A stretch of 64,000 bases of DNA, from positions 37,803 to 101,802 of the forward strand of contig JBHYFN010000012.1 of NCBI GenBank assembly GCA_051859505.1, written 5' to 3'. Below are positions 9,972 through 18,195 of this stretch, piece by piece. Positions within the stretch are counted from its first letter, which is position 1. Each line of letters begins with the position of its first letter. The DNA is from JAFIEN01 sp051859505 (GTDB lineage Bacteria > Pseudomonadota > Alphaproteobacteria > Rhodobacterales > Rhodobacteraceae). Position numbers and translations under genes: made by a program. A model generated the notes under the pieces. That model was not told where the DNA came from and searched no databases. It saw only the letters and a program-made list of their open reading frames with translations.

Positions 9972-10362
9972 GGTTCTGTTTGATCACAATATGCCGCCGT
10001 CAATAGCGCGTGCCCTACATGCCGTCATTAGCGTCGACGGGCATGAGGCGCATGCGTTGCGCGATTTGTTTGAGATCAATATTTCCGACGAAGCGCTGTA
10101 CACGCAACTGGGAAAAGAGAATGACTGGGTTGTCATCAGTAAGGACGTTCACCAAGCAAAGCGCCGGCCTGAGAGAGAAGCTATACGTCGAGCTGGAGTA
10201 TTGGCAATATTCCTCGCGCCAAGTGTCGAAAAACTTTCGATTGCACAACAAGCCGCGACGATCCTCTGGCAGTGGGATCGAATCCTGATGCAGCGGAAGA
10301 ACAACCGAGACGGACTTTTTAAATTGCCAATCAATAAGGGAAGCCGGTTTCATTCCATATGA
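9964..10362 (+). CDS. DUF5615/PIN-like protein, probable toxin
   Basis: A 132-residue protein starting VKVLFDHNMPPSIARAL, which is the hallmark N-terminus of DUF5615 PIN-like proteins: an acidic residue after the first strand, then an amphipathic helix. A second acidic motif (DWVVISKDV) follows in the middle. Such proteins are predicted Mg-dependent RNases acting as toxins. ATG 9964 overlaps the antitoxin stop by 8 bases. Codon usage is A/T-rich like its partner and unlike the chromosome around it. Toxicity is inferred from family and arrangement only. Confidence 0.7.
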   Translation: MVKVLFDHNMPPSIARALHAVISVDGHEAHALRDLFEINISDEALYTQLGKENDWVVISKDVHQAKRRPEREAIRRAGVLAIFLAPSVEKLSIAQQAATILWQWDRILMQRKNNRDGLFKLPINKGSRFHSI

Positions 10363-10429
10363 GAATATGGACTAAGAGCTCTTTGCAAGTCAATCCCTCC
10401 TATGATTCGCCCAACTTTGGTGAAGGAAA

Positions 10430-11224
10430 TTGCTCTCCTACCAGCACATCTACCACGCCGGGAACCTTGCCGATGTGCAGAAGCATGCGCTTCTGGCGAC
10501 AGTGCTCGACTACCTCACGCAAAAGCCCAAGCCCCTCACCTATATCGAAACCCATGCCGGCCGTGGCCTTTACGACCTTGCCGCGCCCGAGGCCCGCAAG
10601 ACCGGCGAGGCCGAGGCCGGCATCGCCGCCACCGCCCACTGGTTCGACCCCGACCACGCTTACGCCCGGGCGCTGGCCGCCACCCGCGCCCGCCACGGGG
10701 CCACGGCCTATCCCGGCTCGCCGCTGATCGCCGATACCCTCCTGCGGCCCGAGGATACGCTGCACCTGGCCGAGCTTCACCCGCAGGAACATGCGGCACT
10801 TGAGGCGGCCCTCCACCGCCCCGGCGACGGCCCCACCCTGCGCCTTTACCACCGCGACGGGGCCGAGCTTGCGCTGTCGCTCACCCCGCCGACCCCGCGC
10901 CGCGGCCTGTGCCTGATTGACCCGAGCTACGAGATCCGGTCCGATTACGCCGCCATGGCCGAGCTGGTGCTGAAGCTGCACCGCAAATGGCCGGTGGGCG
11001 TGATCATGCTGTGGTACCCGCTGCTCGAGGATGCGCCCCATGCGCCGATGCTCGCCCGTCTGGCGGCGATCCCGGGCAGCCTGCGCCACGAGGTGCGGTT
11101 TCCTCCCGCCCGCCCCGGCCACCGGATGCGCGGCTCGGGGCTGTTCACCGTGAACCCGCCCTATGGGCTGTCGGATGAGGCCGCCCGGCTGACCGCGGCC
11201 TTTGCCACGCTGGAGGCGCGATAG
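10430..11224 (+). CDS. rlmJ: 23S rRNA (adenine-2030-N6)-methyltransferase
   Basis: RlmJ methylates A2030 of 23S rRNA using SAM. The 264-residue product starts LSYQHIYHAGNLADVQKHA, the family's signature N-terminus, and carries THAGRG (SAM binding) and the catalytic LIDPSYE motif (DPPY type). The start is TTG at 10430 preceded by GAAGGA; no ATG or GTG is available at the conserved N-terminus. The gene lies directly after the low-GC toxin-antitoxin pair, so its original upstream region may have been replaced. It probably belongs with pyrG in relatives. Confidence 0.93.
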   Translation: MLSYQHIYHAGNLADVQKHALLATVLDYLTQKPKPLTYIETHAGRGLYDLAAPEARKTGEAEAGIAATAHWFDPDHAYARALAATRARHGATAYPGSPLIADTLLRPEDTLHLAELHPQEHAALEAALHRPGDGPTLRLYHRDGAELALSLTPPTPRRGLCLIDPSYEIRSDYAAMAELVLKLHRKWPVGVIMLWYPLLEDAPHAPMLARLAAIPGSLRHEVRFPPARPGHRMRGSGLFTVNPPYGLSDEAARLTAAFATLEAR

Positions 11225-11258
11225 CCCGAATGCGGCCCCGGGCCGTCGGTCCCGGACA

Positions 11259-11281
11259 AGCCCGCCCGGTCGAGGCGGGCT
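11259..11281 (+). terminator. Hairpin after rlmJ, possible terminator
   Basis: AGCCCGCC (11259-11266) pairs with GGCGGGCT (11274-11281) around a 7-base loop, 35 bases after the rlmJ stop. There is no T-run, so factor-independent termination is uncertain. Confidence 0.5.
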
Positions 11282-11308
11282 AACAGGCCGTGAAGGGAAG
11301 GCGGTGCG

Positions 11309-12196
11309 ATGACAGCGACACGATATGGAACGGGCGTCTTCATGGTCGCCCTCGCCGCCACCCTGTGGTCGCTGATCGGCGTGGCGATCCGCCTGCTCGA
11401 GGCGGCCGATACCTGGCAGGTGCTGCTGTGGCGCTCGGCCGGGATGGTTCCGGTGCTGGGGGCCTTCGTCTGGTGGCGCTCGGGCGGGGCGTTGATGGCG
11501 CGGCTCAGGGGGATCGGCTGGACGGGCGTTGTGGGGGCGCTGGGGCTGATCGCGGCGTTTGGTGGCGGGATCCATGCGATCAAGGTGCTGCCGCTGGCCA
11601 ATGCGGTGTTCCTGTTCAGCGCCTCGCCCTTTCTGACCGCGATCCTGGGCTGGATCATTCTGGGCGAGAGGGTGCGCCCGGTGACATGGGCCGCCATCGC
11701 GCTGGCGGGTCTGGGGATCTGGCACATGATCGGGGGAACGGACCTGACCGGGGGCGCGCTGGGCGGCAATCTGGCGGCGCTGGCCTCGGCGCTGGGATTC
11801 GCGGTCTTCACCATTTCGCTGCGCCGCGGAAAGGGGGGCGAGATGCTGCCCACGGTGATCCTGGGGGCCGTCTTCTCGATGATCGCGGCCAGCGTGGTGC
11901 TGGGCACGCAGGGCGCGGCGCTGATGCCTTCGGCGCATGACCTGTGGATCAGCCTCGGCATGGGGGCGGCGCTTCTGGGGCTGGGGATGACGCTGTTCAC
12001 CGCGGGCAGCAAGGTCGTGCCGGCCAGCGAGCTGGCGCTTCTGGCGATGATCGAGATCGTGCTGGCCCCGGTCTGGGGCTGGCTCCTTTTGCGCGAGATG
12101 CCGGAGGCGGCGGTCCTGCAGGGCGGGGCGCTGATCCTGTCGGCGGTGGTGTTGAACGCCGTCTCGGGCCTGGTGCGGCGCGGGCAGGCCGCCTGA
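11309..12196 (+). CDS. EamA-family (DMT superfamily) transporter
   Basis: A 295-residue protein with about ten transmembrane helices in two EamA halves; the second half includes the conserved WAAIALAGLGIW and LALLAMIEIVLAPVWGWLLL stretches. It is an inner-membrane metabolite transporter of unknown substrate. ATG 11309 follows GGAAGGCGGTGCG. It is transcribed alone, between the hairpin after rlmJ and the palindrome at 12217-12242, and converges with another EamA gene, to which it is only distantly similar. Confidence 0.85.
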   Translation: MTATRYGTGVFMVALAATLWSLIGVAIRLLEAADTWQVLLWRSAGMVPVLGAFVWWRSGGALMARLRGIGWTGVVGALGLIAAFGGGIHAIKVLPLANAVFLFSASPFLTAILGWIILGERVRPVTWAAIALAGLGIWHMIGGTDLTGGALGGNLAALASALGFAVFTISLRRGKGGEMLPTVILGAVFSMIAASVVLGTQGAALMPSAHDLWISLGMGAALLGLGMTLFTAGSKVVPASELALLAMIEIVLAPVWGWLLLREMPEAAVLQGGALILSAVVLNAVSGLVRRGQAA

Positions 12197-12216
12197 CCCC
12201 GACGGCCGGGCCGGGG

Positions 12217-12242
12217 GGCAGAAATTTGGCCAAATTTCTGCC
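12217..12242. terminator. Perfect 26-bp palindrome between convergent EamA genes
   Basis: Thirteen bases on each side match exactly (arm GGCAGAAATTTGG). It sits 20 bases after the stop of the rightward EamA gene and 60 bases before the end of the leftward one, so it could end transcription from both sides. The core AATTTGGCCAAATT recurs twice at 62948-62997. Confidence 0.6.
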
Positions 12243-12302
12243 GGGCGCCGGGCCCGACCCTCGGCACAATGTCCTCAGCCCAGCGCCCTCAGCCCATCAC
12301 CC

Positions 12303-13139
12303 TCAGCCCCATGCGATCAGCGCCACACCCGCGAAGACGACAAGGGCCGCAAGGATGCGTTGCGCCCTTGGCCCTTCGGCGAAAAGAAACACGCCGATCA
12401 GCGCCGCGAAGACGACCGAGGTTTCCCGCATCGCCGAGACCAGCCCCAGCGGCGCCTGCGTCTTGGCCCAGAGGACCAGCCCATAGGCCGAGGCCGAGAT
12501 CAGCCCCCCCGCAAACCCCAGCGCCACCGCCCGTACCGGCAGGGCCCGGAGCCTGTCGCGCCGGGTCGACAGGACCCAGCCTGCGACAAGGATCTCGGCC
12601 AGATAGAGCCAGGCCACATAGGACAGGATCTGCCCCGAAACCCGGGCGCCGACGCCATCGGCCATCGAATAGGCCGCAATGCTGACGGCAACCCCCATCG
12701 CCGCCCAAAGCGCGGCCGGGGCCACCCCGCCAAGCCGACCCGGCCGGGCCAGCAGCACCATGCCCGCCGAGATCGCAAGGATCCCCCCCCAGGCCAGCGG
12801 CGTCAGCACCTCGTCCAGCAGCAAGAGCGAGGCCAGCGCGACCATCACCGGCGAGAGGCCCCGCGCGATCGGGTAGACGACCGAGAAATCCCCGGTCCGG
12901 TAGCCGATGTTGAGCAGGTAGTAATAGGCCCAGTGGATCACCGTCGAGGCCGCGATGAAGGGCCAGGCGCGCGGATCGGGCAGCGGCAGCAGCAGGACCA
13001 GGATCCCCCCCGGCACCGCATGGCCCAGCGCGATCAGCCCGATCGTCACCGCCCCGTCGCCCGAGCGTTTGAGCATCGCATTCCAGGTGGCGTGCATCAG
13101 CGCCGACAGCAGCACGACCGCGATGACACCGCCGCTCAT
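12303..13139 (-). CDS. EamA-family transporter downstream of phnY
   Basis: A 278-residue protein with about ten transmembrane helices in two EamA repeats (for example YPIARGLSPVMVALASLLLLDE in the first). It starts at ATG 13139, 117 bases after the phnY stop on the same strand, so it could be the last gene of the phosphonate operon. A GC-rich hairpin in the gap argues for at least partial separation. A role in exporting a phosphonate intermediate is possible but unsupported; substrate unknown. Confidence 0.83.
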   Translation of the reverse strand: MSGGVIAVVLLSALMHATWNAMLKRSGDGAVTIGLIALGHAVPGGILVLLLPLPDPRAWPFIAASTVIHWAYYYLLNIGYRTGDFSVVYPIARGLSPVMVALASLLLLDEVLTPLAWGGILAISAGMVLLARPGRLGGVAPAALWAAMGVAVSIAAYSMADGVGARVSGQILSYVAWLYLAEILVAGWVLSTRRDRLRALPVRAVALGFAGGLISASAYGLVLWAKTQAPLGLVSAMRETSVVFAALIGVFLFAEGPRAQRILAALVVFAGVALIAWG

Positions 13140-13256
13140 CGCGCCGCATCACCGGTCGGGGCGGCCACTCCGGGCCTTGGGCAAGGCAGGGGCCGCGCAA
13201 TCGGGCCGGGCGCTTCCCCGGCGCCCGTCTTGCCCCCTGACCTGGCGCGCCGCACC

Positions 13257-14693
13257 CTAGGGCCAGGGCAGGGAATAGGTGCGCACGTTGGTAAAGAACT
13301 TCATCGCCTCGAGCACCCCTTCCTTCACGCCGTTGCCCGAGTCCTTGATGCCGCCGAAGGGCGACATCTCGATCCGGTAGCCGGGCTGTTCCCAGATGTT
13401 CACGGTGCCGACCTCGAGCCCCTCGATGAAGGCCTGCATCCGGCGGAAATCATTGGTGCAGACCCCGGCCGACAGGCCGAAGGCGGTGGAGTTCGAGATC
13501 GCCATCACCGCCGCATCGTCATCGGGCACGCGGACGATGGGCACGATCGGGCCGAAGGTTTCCTCCATCACCAGCTCGCTTTCATGCGGCACATGGTCCA
13601 CCACGATGGGCGGCAGAAGCGCGCCCTTGCGGCCCGGATCGTACAGCACCTTCGCCCCCTGCTCGGCCGCCATGTAGACGCGCTTCTCGAAGAGTTCCGC
13701 CGCCTGCGCATGGATGACGCAGCCCAGCTGCGTTTCCGGGTCCATCGGATCGCCGAAGCGGATGGCGCGGGCCTTTTCCAGCACCAGGGGCACAAAGGCC
13801 TCGGCCACGCTGTCCTGCACGAGGATGCGCTTGACGGCGGTGCAGCGCTGGCCGGAATTGCCGGTGGCCCCGGCCACGGCGAGGGTGGCGGCGCGGTCAA
13901 GATCGGCCACGTCCAGATCGTTCAGCACGATCAGGGGATCGTTGCCGCCCAGCTCCAGCGCGGTCCGCTTGTAGCCCGCCTTGGCGGCGATCATCTTGCC
14001 CACCGGCACCCCGCCGGTGAAGGTGATGATGTCGATATTGGGGTTCACGATCATCTCGTCCCCGATATCCCTGGGCCAGCCGGTCACGACCTGGAACATC
14101 TCGGGCGGCAGGCCTGCTTCATAGAGGATATCGGCCAGCGTCAGCGCGGTCAGCGGCGTGAGTTCGGTGGGCTTGCAGACCACGCAGTTGTTGGTGGCAA
14201 TCGCCGGCGCGATCTTGTGGGCCACCATGTTCAGCGGGTGGTTGAACGGCGTGATCGCGGAAATCGCCCGGACGGGCGTGCGCATCGTATAGATCTTGCG
14301 CGCCTTGCCGTGGGGGGTCAGGTCGCAGGAGAAGATCTGCCCATCGTCCTGAATGGCCAGTTGCCCGGCCAGGGTGAAGACGTCGTAGGAGCGGCCCGTC
14401 TCGTAGAGCGCGTGCTGCTTGCAGATGCCCAGTTCCAGCACCAGCCAATGCGCGATCTCTTCGCGCCGGGCGCGGATCAGCTCGGCGGCGCGGAACAGAA
14501 TCTGCTGACGCTCGTAGCGCGTCAGGCGGGGCTGGTAGGCGGCCGCGATCTCGAAGGCGCGGGCGGCGTGTTCGGCGCGGCCTGCGGGGACGGTGCCGAC
14601 CACCGCGTCGGTATAGGGGTAGCGGACCTCGATCACCTCTGGCGTCGTGACCTTCTCGCCCCCGATGCGCATGGCCTCATGCCGGATCTCCAT
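13257..14693 (-). CDS. phnY: Phosphonoacetaldehyde dehydrogenase
   Basis: An aldehyde dehydrogenase of 478 residues that in this pathway oxidises phosphonoacetaldehyde to phosphonoacetate with NAD. Visible ALDH landmarks are Asn151 (TPFNHP), Lys174 (CKPTE), the GG loop near 227, catalytic Glu247 (LELGG) and nucleophile Cys284 (GQRC). The specific call rests on context: phnA lies 13 bases upstream and phnW before that on the same strand, the known S. meliloti-type PhnW-PhnY-PhnA route. ATG 14693 opens the conserved region; the frame is open further upstream but overlaps phnA. Confidence 0.92.
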   Translation of the reverse strand: MEIRHEAMRIGGEKVTTPEVIEVRYPYTDAVVGTVPAGRAEHAARAFEIAAAYQPRLTRYERQQILFRAAELIRARREEIAHWLVLELGICKQHALYETGRSYDVFTLAGQLAIQDDGQIFSCDLTPHGKARKIYTMRTPVRAISAITPFNHPLNMVAHKIAPAIATNNCVVCKPTELTPLTALTLADILYEAGLPPEMFQVVTGWPRDIGDEMIVNPNIDIITFTGGVPVGKMIAAKAGYKRTALELGGNDPLIVLNDLDVADLDRAATLAVAGATGNSGQRCTAVKRILVQDSVAEAFVPLVLEKARAIRFGDPMDPETQLGCVIHAQAAELFEKRVYMAAEQGAKVLYDPGRKGALLPPIVVDHVPHESELVMEETFGPIVPIVRVPDDDAAVMAISNSTAFGLSAGVCTNDFRRMQAFIEGLEVGTVNIWEQPGYRIEMSPFGGIKDSGNGVKEGVLEAMKFFTNVRTYSLPWP

Positions 14694-14706
14694 GACGGGT
14701 GCTCCT

Positions 14707-15951
14707 TCAAAGGGCCGCGGCGCGGGTGGCGTGGAAGAAGGCGTCGAAATTGCGCAAACTCGGCGCATCGGGCAGGTCGAGCACGCGGTTGACGATGAAG
14801 GGCACGGCCTGTTCCGTCAGCCCGCCGTGGCTGCGCAGGGGTTCCTTGAGGGCGGCAAGGTCGTGGCGGTGGGCGCTGGTGCCGATGGTCATCTCCTCGT
14901 CCGAGATCAGGACGATATCGCCGATCCGGTCGGCCGGAAGCTCGTAGCGCGCGCAGGCGGTTTCGCGGTCCGTCACCTCGAGGATACCCGGCACCGCGGC
15001 CAGCCGCGCCATGATCGCGGCGCGGTCCGCCCCCTCGGGCAGATAGGCGGTGGCGAAAGAGCCCAGCGCACCGTGATGGACGACGTAAGGATCGGTGATC
15101 GGCAGGATCAGCCGCGCCGCGGCCGCGCCCAGCCAGTCGTCCAGCAGATCCTGCACATAGACGACATTGGGCTGCCCGTCGGCGCCGTGCTTGGGCTTCA
15201 TCCCGTGGTCGGCGGTGATCACGATGGCCGCACCAGCCGCGTCAAGCTGCGCCAGATACCCGTCGAACATGGCGTAGAAATCCTTGGCACCCTGTTCGTC
15301 GGGGGCGAATTTGTGCTGGATGTAATCGGTCGTCGACAGATACATCACATCCGGTTTCCATTCCTGCAGAAGCTTCACTCCGGCGGCAAAGACGAACTCG
15401 GACAATTCCGCCGAATAGACCGGCGGCACCGGACGGGCGAGCCATTGGTCCGCCCGGTCGATGCCGTTCTCGGCCTGCGTCGCCTGATCGGCGCGTTCCG
15501 ACGAAAAGCAGATCGCGCGCCCCTCGTCGAAGGTGAGGCCCGCCCCCAGAAGGGCGCGCAGCTTGTCCTTGGCCGTCACCACGGCAACCTTGGCGCCGGC
15601 CTGATGATAGGCCGAAAAGATCGTCGGCGCCCGCAGGAAGCGGATGTCGTTCATCATCACCTCCTGCCCGGTTTCCGGCTCGAACAGGTAGTTGCCGCAG
15701 ATGCCGTGCACGGCAGGTGGCCGCCCCGTGGCGATGGAAAGGTTGTTGGGATTGGTGAAGGAGGGGATCACCGAATGCGCGGTGCGCACGGTGCCGCTTT
15801 CCATGATCCGCTTGAGCGTGGGCATCAACCCTTCGGCAATGGCCACGTCCAGATAGGCGGGCTCGCAGCCGTCAAGGCAGATGGCGATGGCACAGGTCTT
15901 CGGGGCGGGATAGCTGCGGTCGTTGGCGCTGACCGTGTCGGGAAGGGTCAT
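14707..15951 (-). CDS. phnA: Phosphonoacetate hydrolase
   Basis: Cleaves the C-P bond of phosphonoacetate to acetate and phosphate. The 414-residue protein belongs to the alkaline phosphatase superfamily with two Zn sites. Candidate ligands and nucleophile are readable: Asp27 (CLDG), Thr66 in SFTNPNN, Asp209 and His213 (TTDYIQH), Asp248 and His249 (TADHGMKPKHG) and His375 (RSHGG). ATG 15951 has an AGGA site upstream. It lies between phnW (14 bases) and phnY (13 bases) in one operon. The TADHGMKPKHG pattern separates it from ordinary nucleotide pyrophosphatases. Confidence 0.93.
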   Translation of the reverse strand: MTLPDTVSANDRSYPAPKTCAIAICLDGCEPAYLDVAIAEGLMPTLKRIMESGTVRTAHSVIPSFTNPNNLSIATGRPPAVHGICGNYLFEPETGQEVMMNDIRFLRAPTIFSAYHQAGAKVAVVTAKDKLRALLGAGLTFDEGRAICFSSERADQATQAENGIDRADQWLARPVPPVYSAELSEFVFAAGVKLLQEWKPDVMYLSTTDYIQHKFAPDEQGAKDFYAMFDGYLAQLDAAGAAIVITADHGMKPKHGADGQPNVVYVQDLLDDWLGAAAARLILPITDPYVVHHGALGSFATAYLPEGADRAAIMARLAAVPGILEVTDRETACARYELPADRIGDIVLISDEEMTIGTSAHRHDLAALKEPLRSHGGLTEQAVPFIVNRVLDLPDAPSLRNFDAFFHATRAAAL

Positions 15952-15965
15952 GTTCTGGTCCTGTC

Positions 15966-17138
15966 TCAGGCGAGTTTCTTGCGTTCTTCAAGGGCGGCGG
16001 CGGGCGGGGCGGCGCTGGCCACTCCCATCTGGTCAAGGGCGGCGCCCGCGGCCTCGACCACGGCGCGCATGACATGGGCGTCCATCCGGCCGATGCAGCC
16101 GATGCGGAAACTGTCCACCACCGTCAGCTTGCCGGGATAGATGATGAAGCCGCGCGCCTTCATCAGGTCGTAGAAGCGCGCGAAATCGAAGGCGGGATCG
16201 GCGGGGCAGAAGAAGGTGACGATGATCGGCGAAAGCCAGCGGTCGTCCAGCAGCGTCTCGAACCCGAGGCCGCGCATCCCCGCCACCAGCACATCCCGGT
16301 TGCCCGCATAGCGCGCGCCGCGACCCGCGACCCCGCCCTCGGCCTCGTGCAGGCGCAGCGCCTCGAGGAAGGCGGCGACGGCATGGGTGGGCGGCGTGAA
16401 GCGCCACTGGCCGGTCTTTTCCATCACCTCCCACTGGGCATGGACGTCAAGCGACAGGGAATGGCAGGTGCCCTTGGCCGCGATGATCGCCGCGGTGCGG
16501 GCCAGCACGAAGCCGAAACCCGGCACGCCCTCGATGCATTTGTTGGCCGAGGAGACCAGCGCCTCGAAGGGCACCTCGGCCGGGTCCACCGGGATCGCCC
16601 CGAAGGCCGACATCGAATCGATCAGCAGTTTCCGCCCCGCCACAGCCACCGCGCCCGCAATCTCGGCCAGCGGGTTGAGGATGCCGGAGGAGGTTTCGCA
16701 ATGGATCGCCAGCACATGGGTGATCGCCGGATCGCGGGCGAGGATCGCCGCCACCTCCTCGCCCCGGGGCGGCAGGTAATCGCCCTTGTCCAGCACCTCA
16801 TGCGCCCGCCCGATCTGGCGCAGGGTCGCGGCCGCGCGCTGGCCATAGGCGCCATTCGACAGGACCAGAACCTTGCCGTCCTTCGGCACGAAGCTGCCCA
16901 GCATCGCCTCGACACAGTAGGAGCCCGACCCCTGCATCGGCACGCAGTCATAGGCCTCACCGGCCGGGCCCAGCAGCACCAGAAGCCTGCGGCGAAGGTC
17001 GCGCGTCATGGCGCGGAAATCCTCGTCCCAGCTGCCCCAGTCCTTCAGCATCGCCTGTTTCACCTCCCAGGCGGTGGTGAGCGGGCCGGGCGTCAGCAGG
17101 TAAGGCTCGCCCATGCGGGGCGGGGGGAAGGCGGTCAT
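15966..17138 (-). CDS. phnW: 2-aminoethylphosphonate-pyruvate aminotransferase
   Basis: A class V PLP aminotransferase converting 2-aminoethylphosphonate and pyruvate to phosphonoacetaldehyde and alanine. The 390-residue protein carries LLTPGPLTT near the N-terminus, QGSGSYCVEA (about 69-78), Asp174 (LIDSMSAFG), which contacts the PLP nitrogen, and Lys200 in SANKCIEG, which binds PLP. ATG 17138 with GAAGGA upstream is preferred over ATG 17159. It is the first gene of the phnW-phnA-phnY operon, divergent from a LysR gene 98 bases away. Serine-pyruvate aminotransferases are relatives, but the operon partners settle the call. Confidence 0.95.
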   Translation of the reverse strand: MTAFPPPRMGEPYLLTPGPLTTAWEVKQAMLKDWGSWDEDFRAMTRDLRRRLLVLLGPAGEAYDCVPMQGSGSYCVEAMLGSFVPKDGKVLVLSNGAYGQRAAATLRQIGRAHEVLDKGDYLPPRGEEVAAILARDPAITHVLAIHCETSSGILNPLAEIAGAVAVAGRKLLIDSMSAFGAIPVDPAEVPFEALVSSANKCIEGVPGFGFVLARTAAIIAAKGTCHSLSLDVHAQWEVMEKTGQWRFTPPTHAVAAFLEALRLHEAEGGVAGRGARYAGNRDVLVAGMRGLGFETLLDDRWLSPIIVTFFCPADPAFDFARFYDLMKARGFIIYPGKLTVVDSFRIGCIGRMDAHVMRAVVEAAGAALDQMGVASAAPPAAALEERKKLA

Positions 17139-17185
17139 GGTCTGGTCCTTCGCGGGCATTGTCGGCGGCAGATTGACCGATCCGG

Positions 17186-17198
17186 TTCCATATGTGAA
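17186..17198. promoter_or_regulatory. Candidate LysR box between phnW and the LysR gene
   Basis: TTCCATATGTGAA fits T-N11-A with TTC/GAA ends around a CATATG core, in the 98-base divergent gap. LysR regulators commonly bind such sites to control the divergent operon and themselves. Confidence 0.4.
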
Positions 17199-17236
17199 AT
17201 ACTGCTTTCCGATCCATCCATAAGCCGGGCCTATAG

Positions 17237-18100
17237 ATGAACCACCCCCAGCTGCGCGCCTTTCATGCCGTCGCCCTGCAGGGCGGCTTTTCCAGCGCGG
17301 CCCATGCCCTTGGCCAAAGCCAGCCCGCCATTTCCGATCAGGTGCGCAAGCTGGAACAGGCGCATGACGTGCTGCTGTTTCACCGCAGCGGGCGGCGGGT
17401 GGTGCTGACCCCGGCGGGCGAAGATCTGTTGCGCCTCACCCGCGCCTATTTCGAGGCCGAAGAGCGGATCGCCGAGCACCTGGCCCGTTCGCGCGCGGCT
17501 CTGACGGGGCGGCTGCGGATCGTGGCCGACAGCGCATTGCATGTGACGGGCGCGCTGGGGCGGTTCCGCAAGCGCCATGTCGAGGTGCGGATCGAGATCG
17601 CCACCGGCAATTCCGAAGAAGTCCTGCGCGCCCTGCGCAGCTACGAGGCCGAGATCGGCATCCTCGGCGCGCTTGACCGGGCGGCGGATCTGGACTGTCA
17701 CGACCTTGGCGAAAGCCCCATCGTCGCCATGGCCGCGCGCGGCTTTCTGCCGCCCGGCACGATCAGCCTGAGCCTTGCGCAACTGGCCGACCTGCCGCTT
17801 GTCTTCCGCGAACGCGGCTCGCGCACGCGGGCCGCGCTGGAAGAGGCCGCCCGCGCCGCAGGCCGCCGCCTGACCCCGGTGATCGAGGTGCAGGGCCGCG
17901 AGGCGATGCGCGAGGTCGTGGCCTCGGGCGCGGGCCTTGGCTTCGTGTCTGAGGCGGAACTGGGCCATGATCCGCGAATCGAGCGGGTCTTCCTCACGGG
18001 GATCGAGGCGCGGATGACCGAGACTCTGGTCTGCCTCTCGGCCCGGCGCGACCTGCCGGTTATCCGGGCTTTTCTGCGGGAACTTGAGGCAAATGACTGA
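17237..18100 (+). CDS. LysR-family regulator of the phosphonate operon
   Basis: A 287-residue LysR-type regulator. The N-terminal winged helix (residues 1-60: FHAVALQGGFSSAAHALGQSQPAISDQVRKLE) is intact, and a periplasmic-binding-like co-inducer domain follows from about residue 90. Being divergent from phnW with 98 bases between start codons, it most likely activates phnW-phnA-phnY, perhaps also the rightward genes, in response to an aminophosphonate; this is inference from arrangement. ATG 17237 begins the conserved HTH. Confidence 0.9.
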   Translation: MNHPQLRAFHAVALQGGFSSAAHALGQSQPAISDQVRKLEQAHDVLLFHRSGRRVVLTPAGEDLLRLTRAYFEAEERIAEHLARSRAALTGRLRIVADSALHVTGALGRFRKRHVEVRIEIATGNSEEVLRALRSYEAEIGILGALDRAADLDCHDLGESPIVAMAARGFLPPGTISLSLAQLADLPLVFRERGSRTRAALEEAARAAGRRLTPVIEVQGREAMREVVASGAGLGFVSEAELGHDPRIERVFLTGIEARMTETLVCLSARRDLPVIRAFLRELEAND

Positions 18101-18195
18101 TTTCGCGGCAGGCGAGGAGGTGGGATCGCGAAAGAATCTCTTGATCACCCCCGGATTCGCGGGTCCAATCATCTGAAGCTGGCTGGGGGCCCTTC

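Noticed and set aside
15966..17138. Serine-pyruvate or other class V aminotransferase instead of PhnW
   Set aside because: The next two genes encode phosphonoacetate hydrolase and the matching aldehyde dehydrogenase, which makes PhnW the consistent reading.
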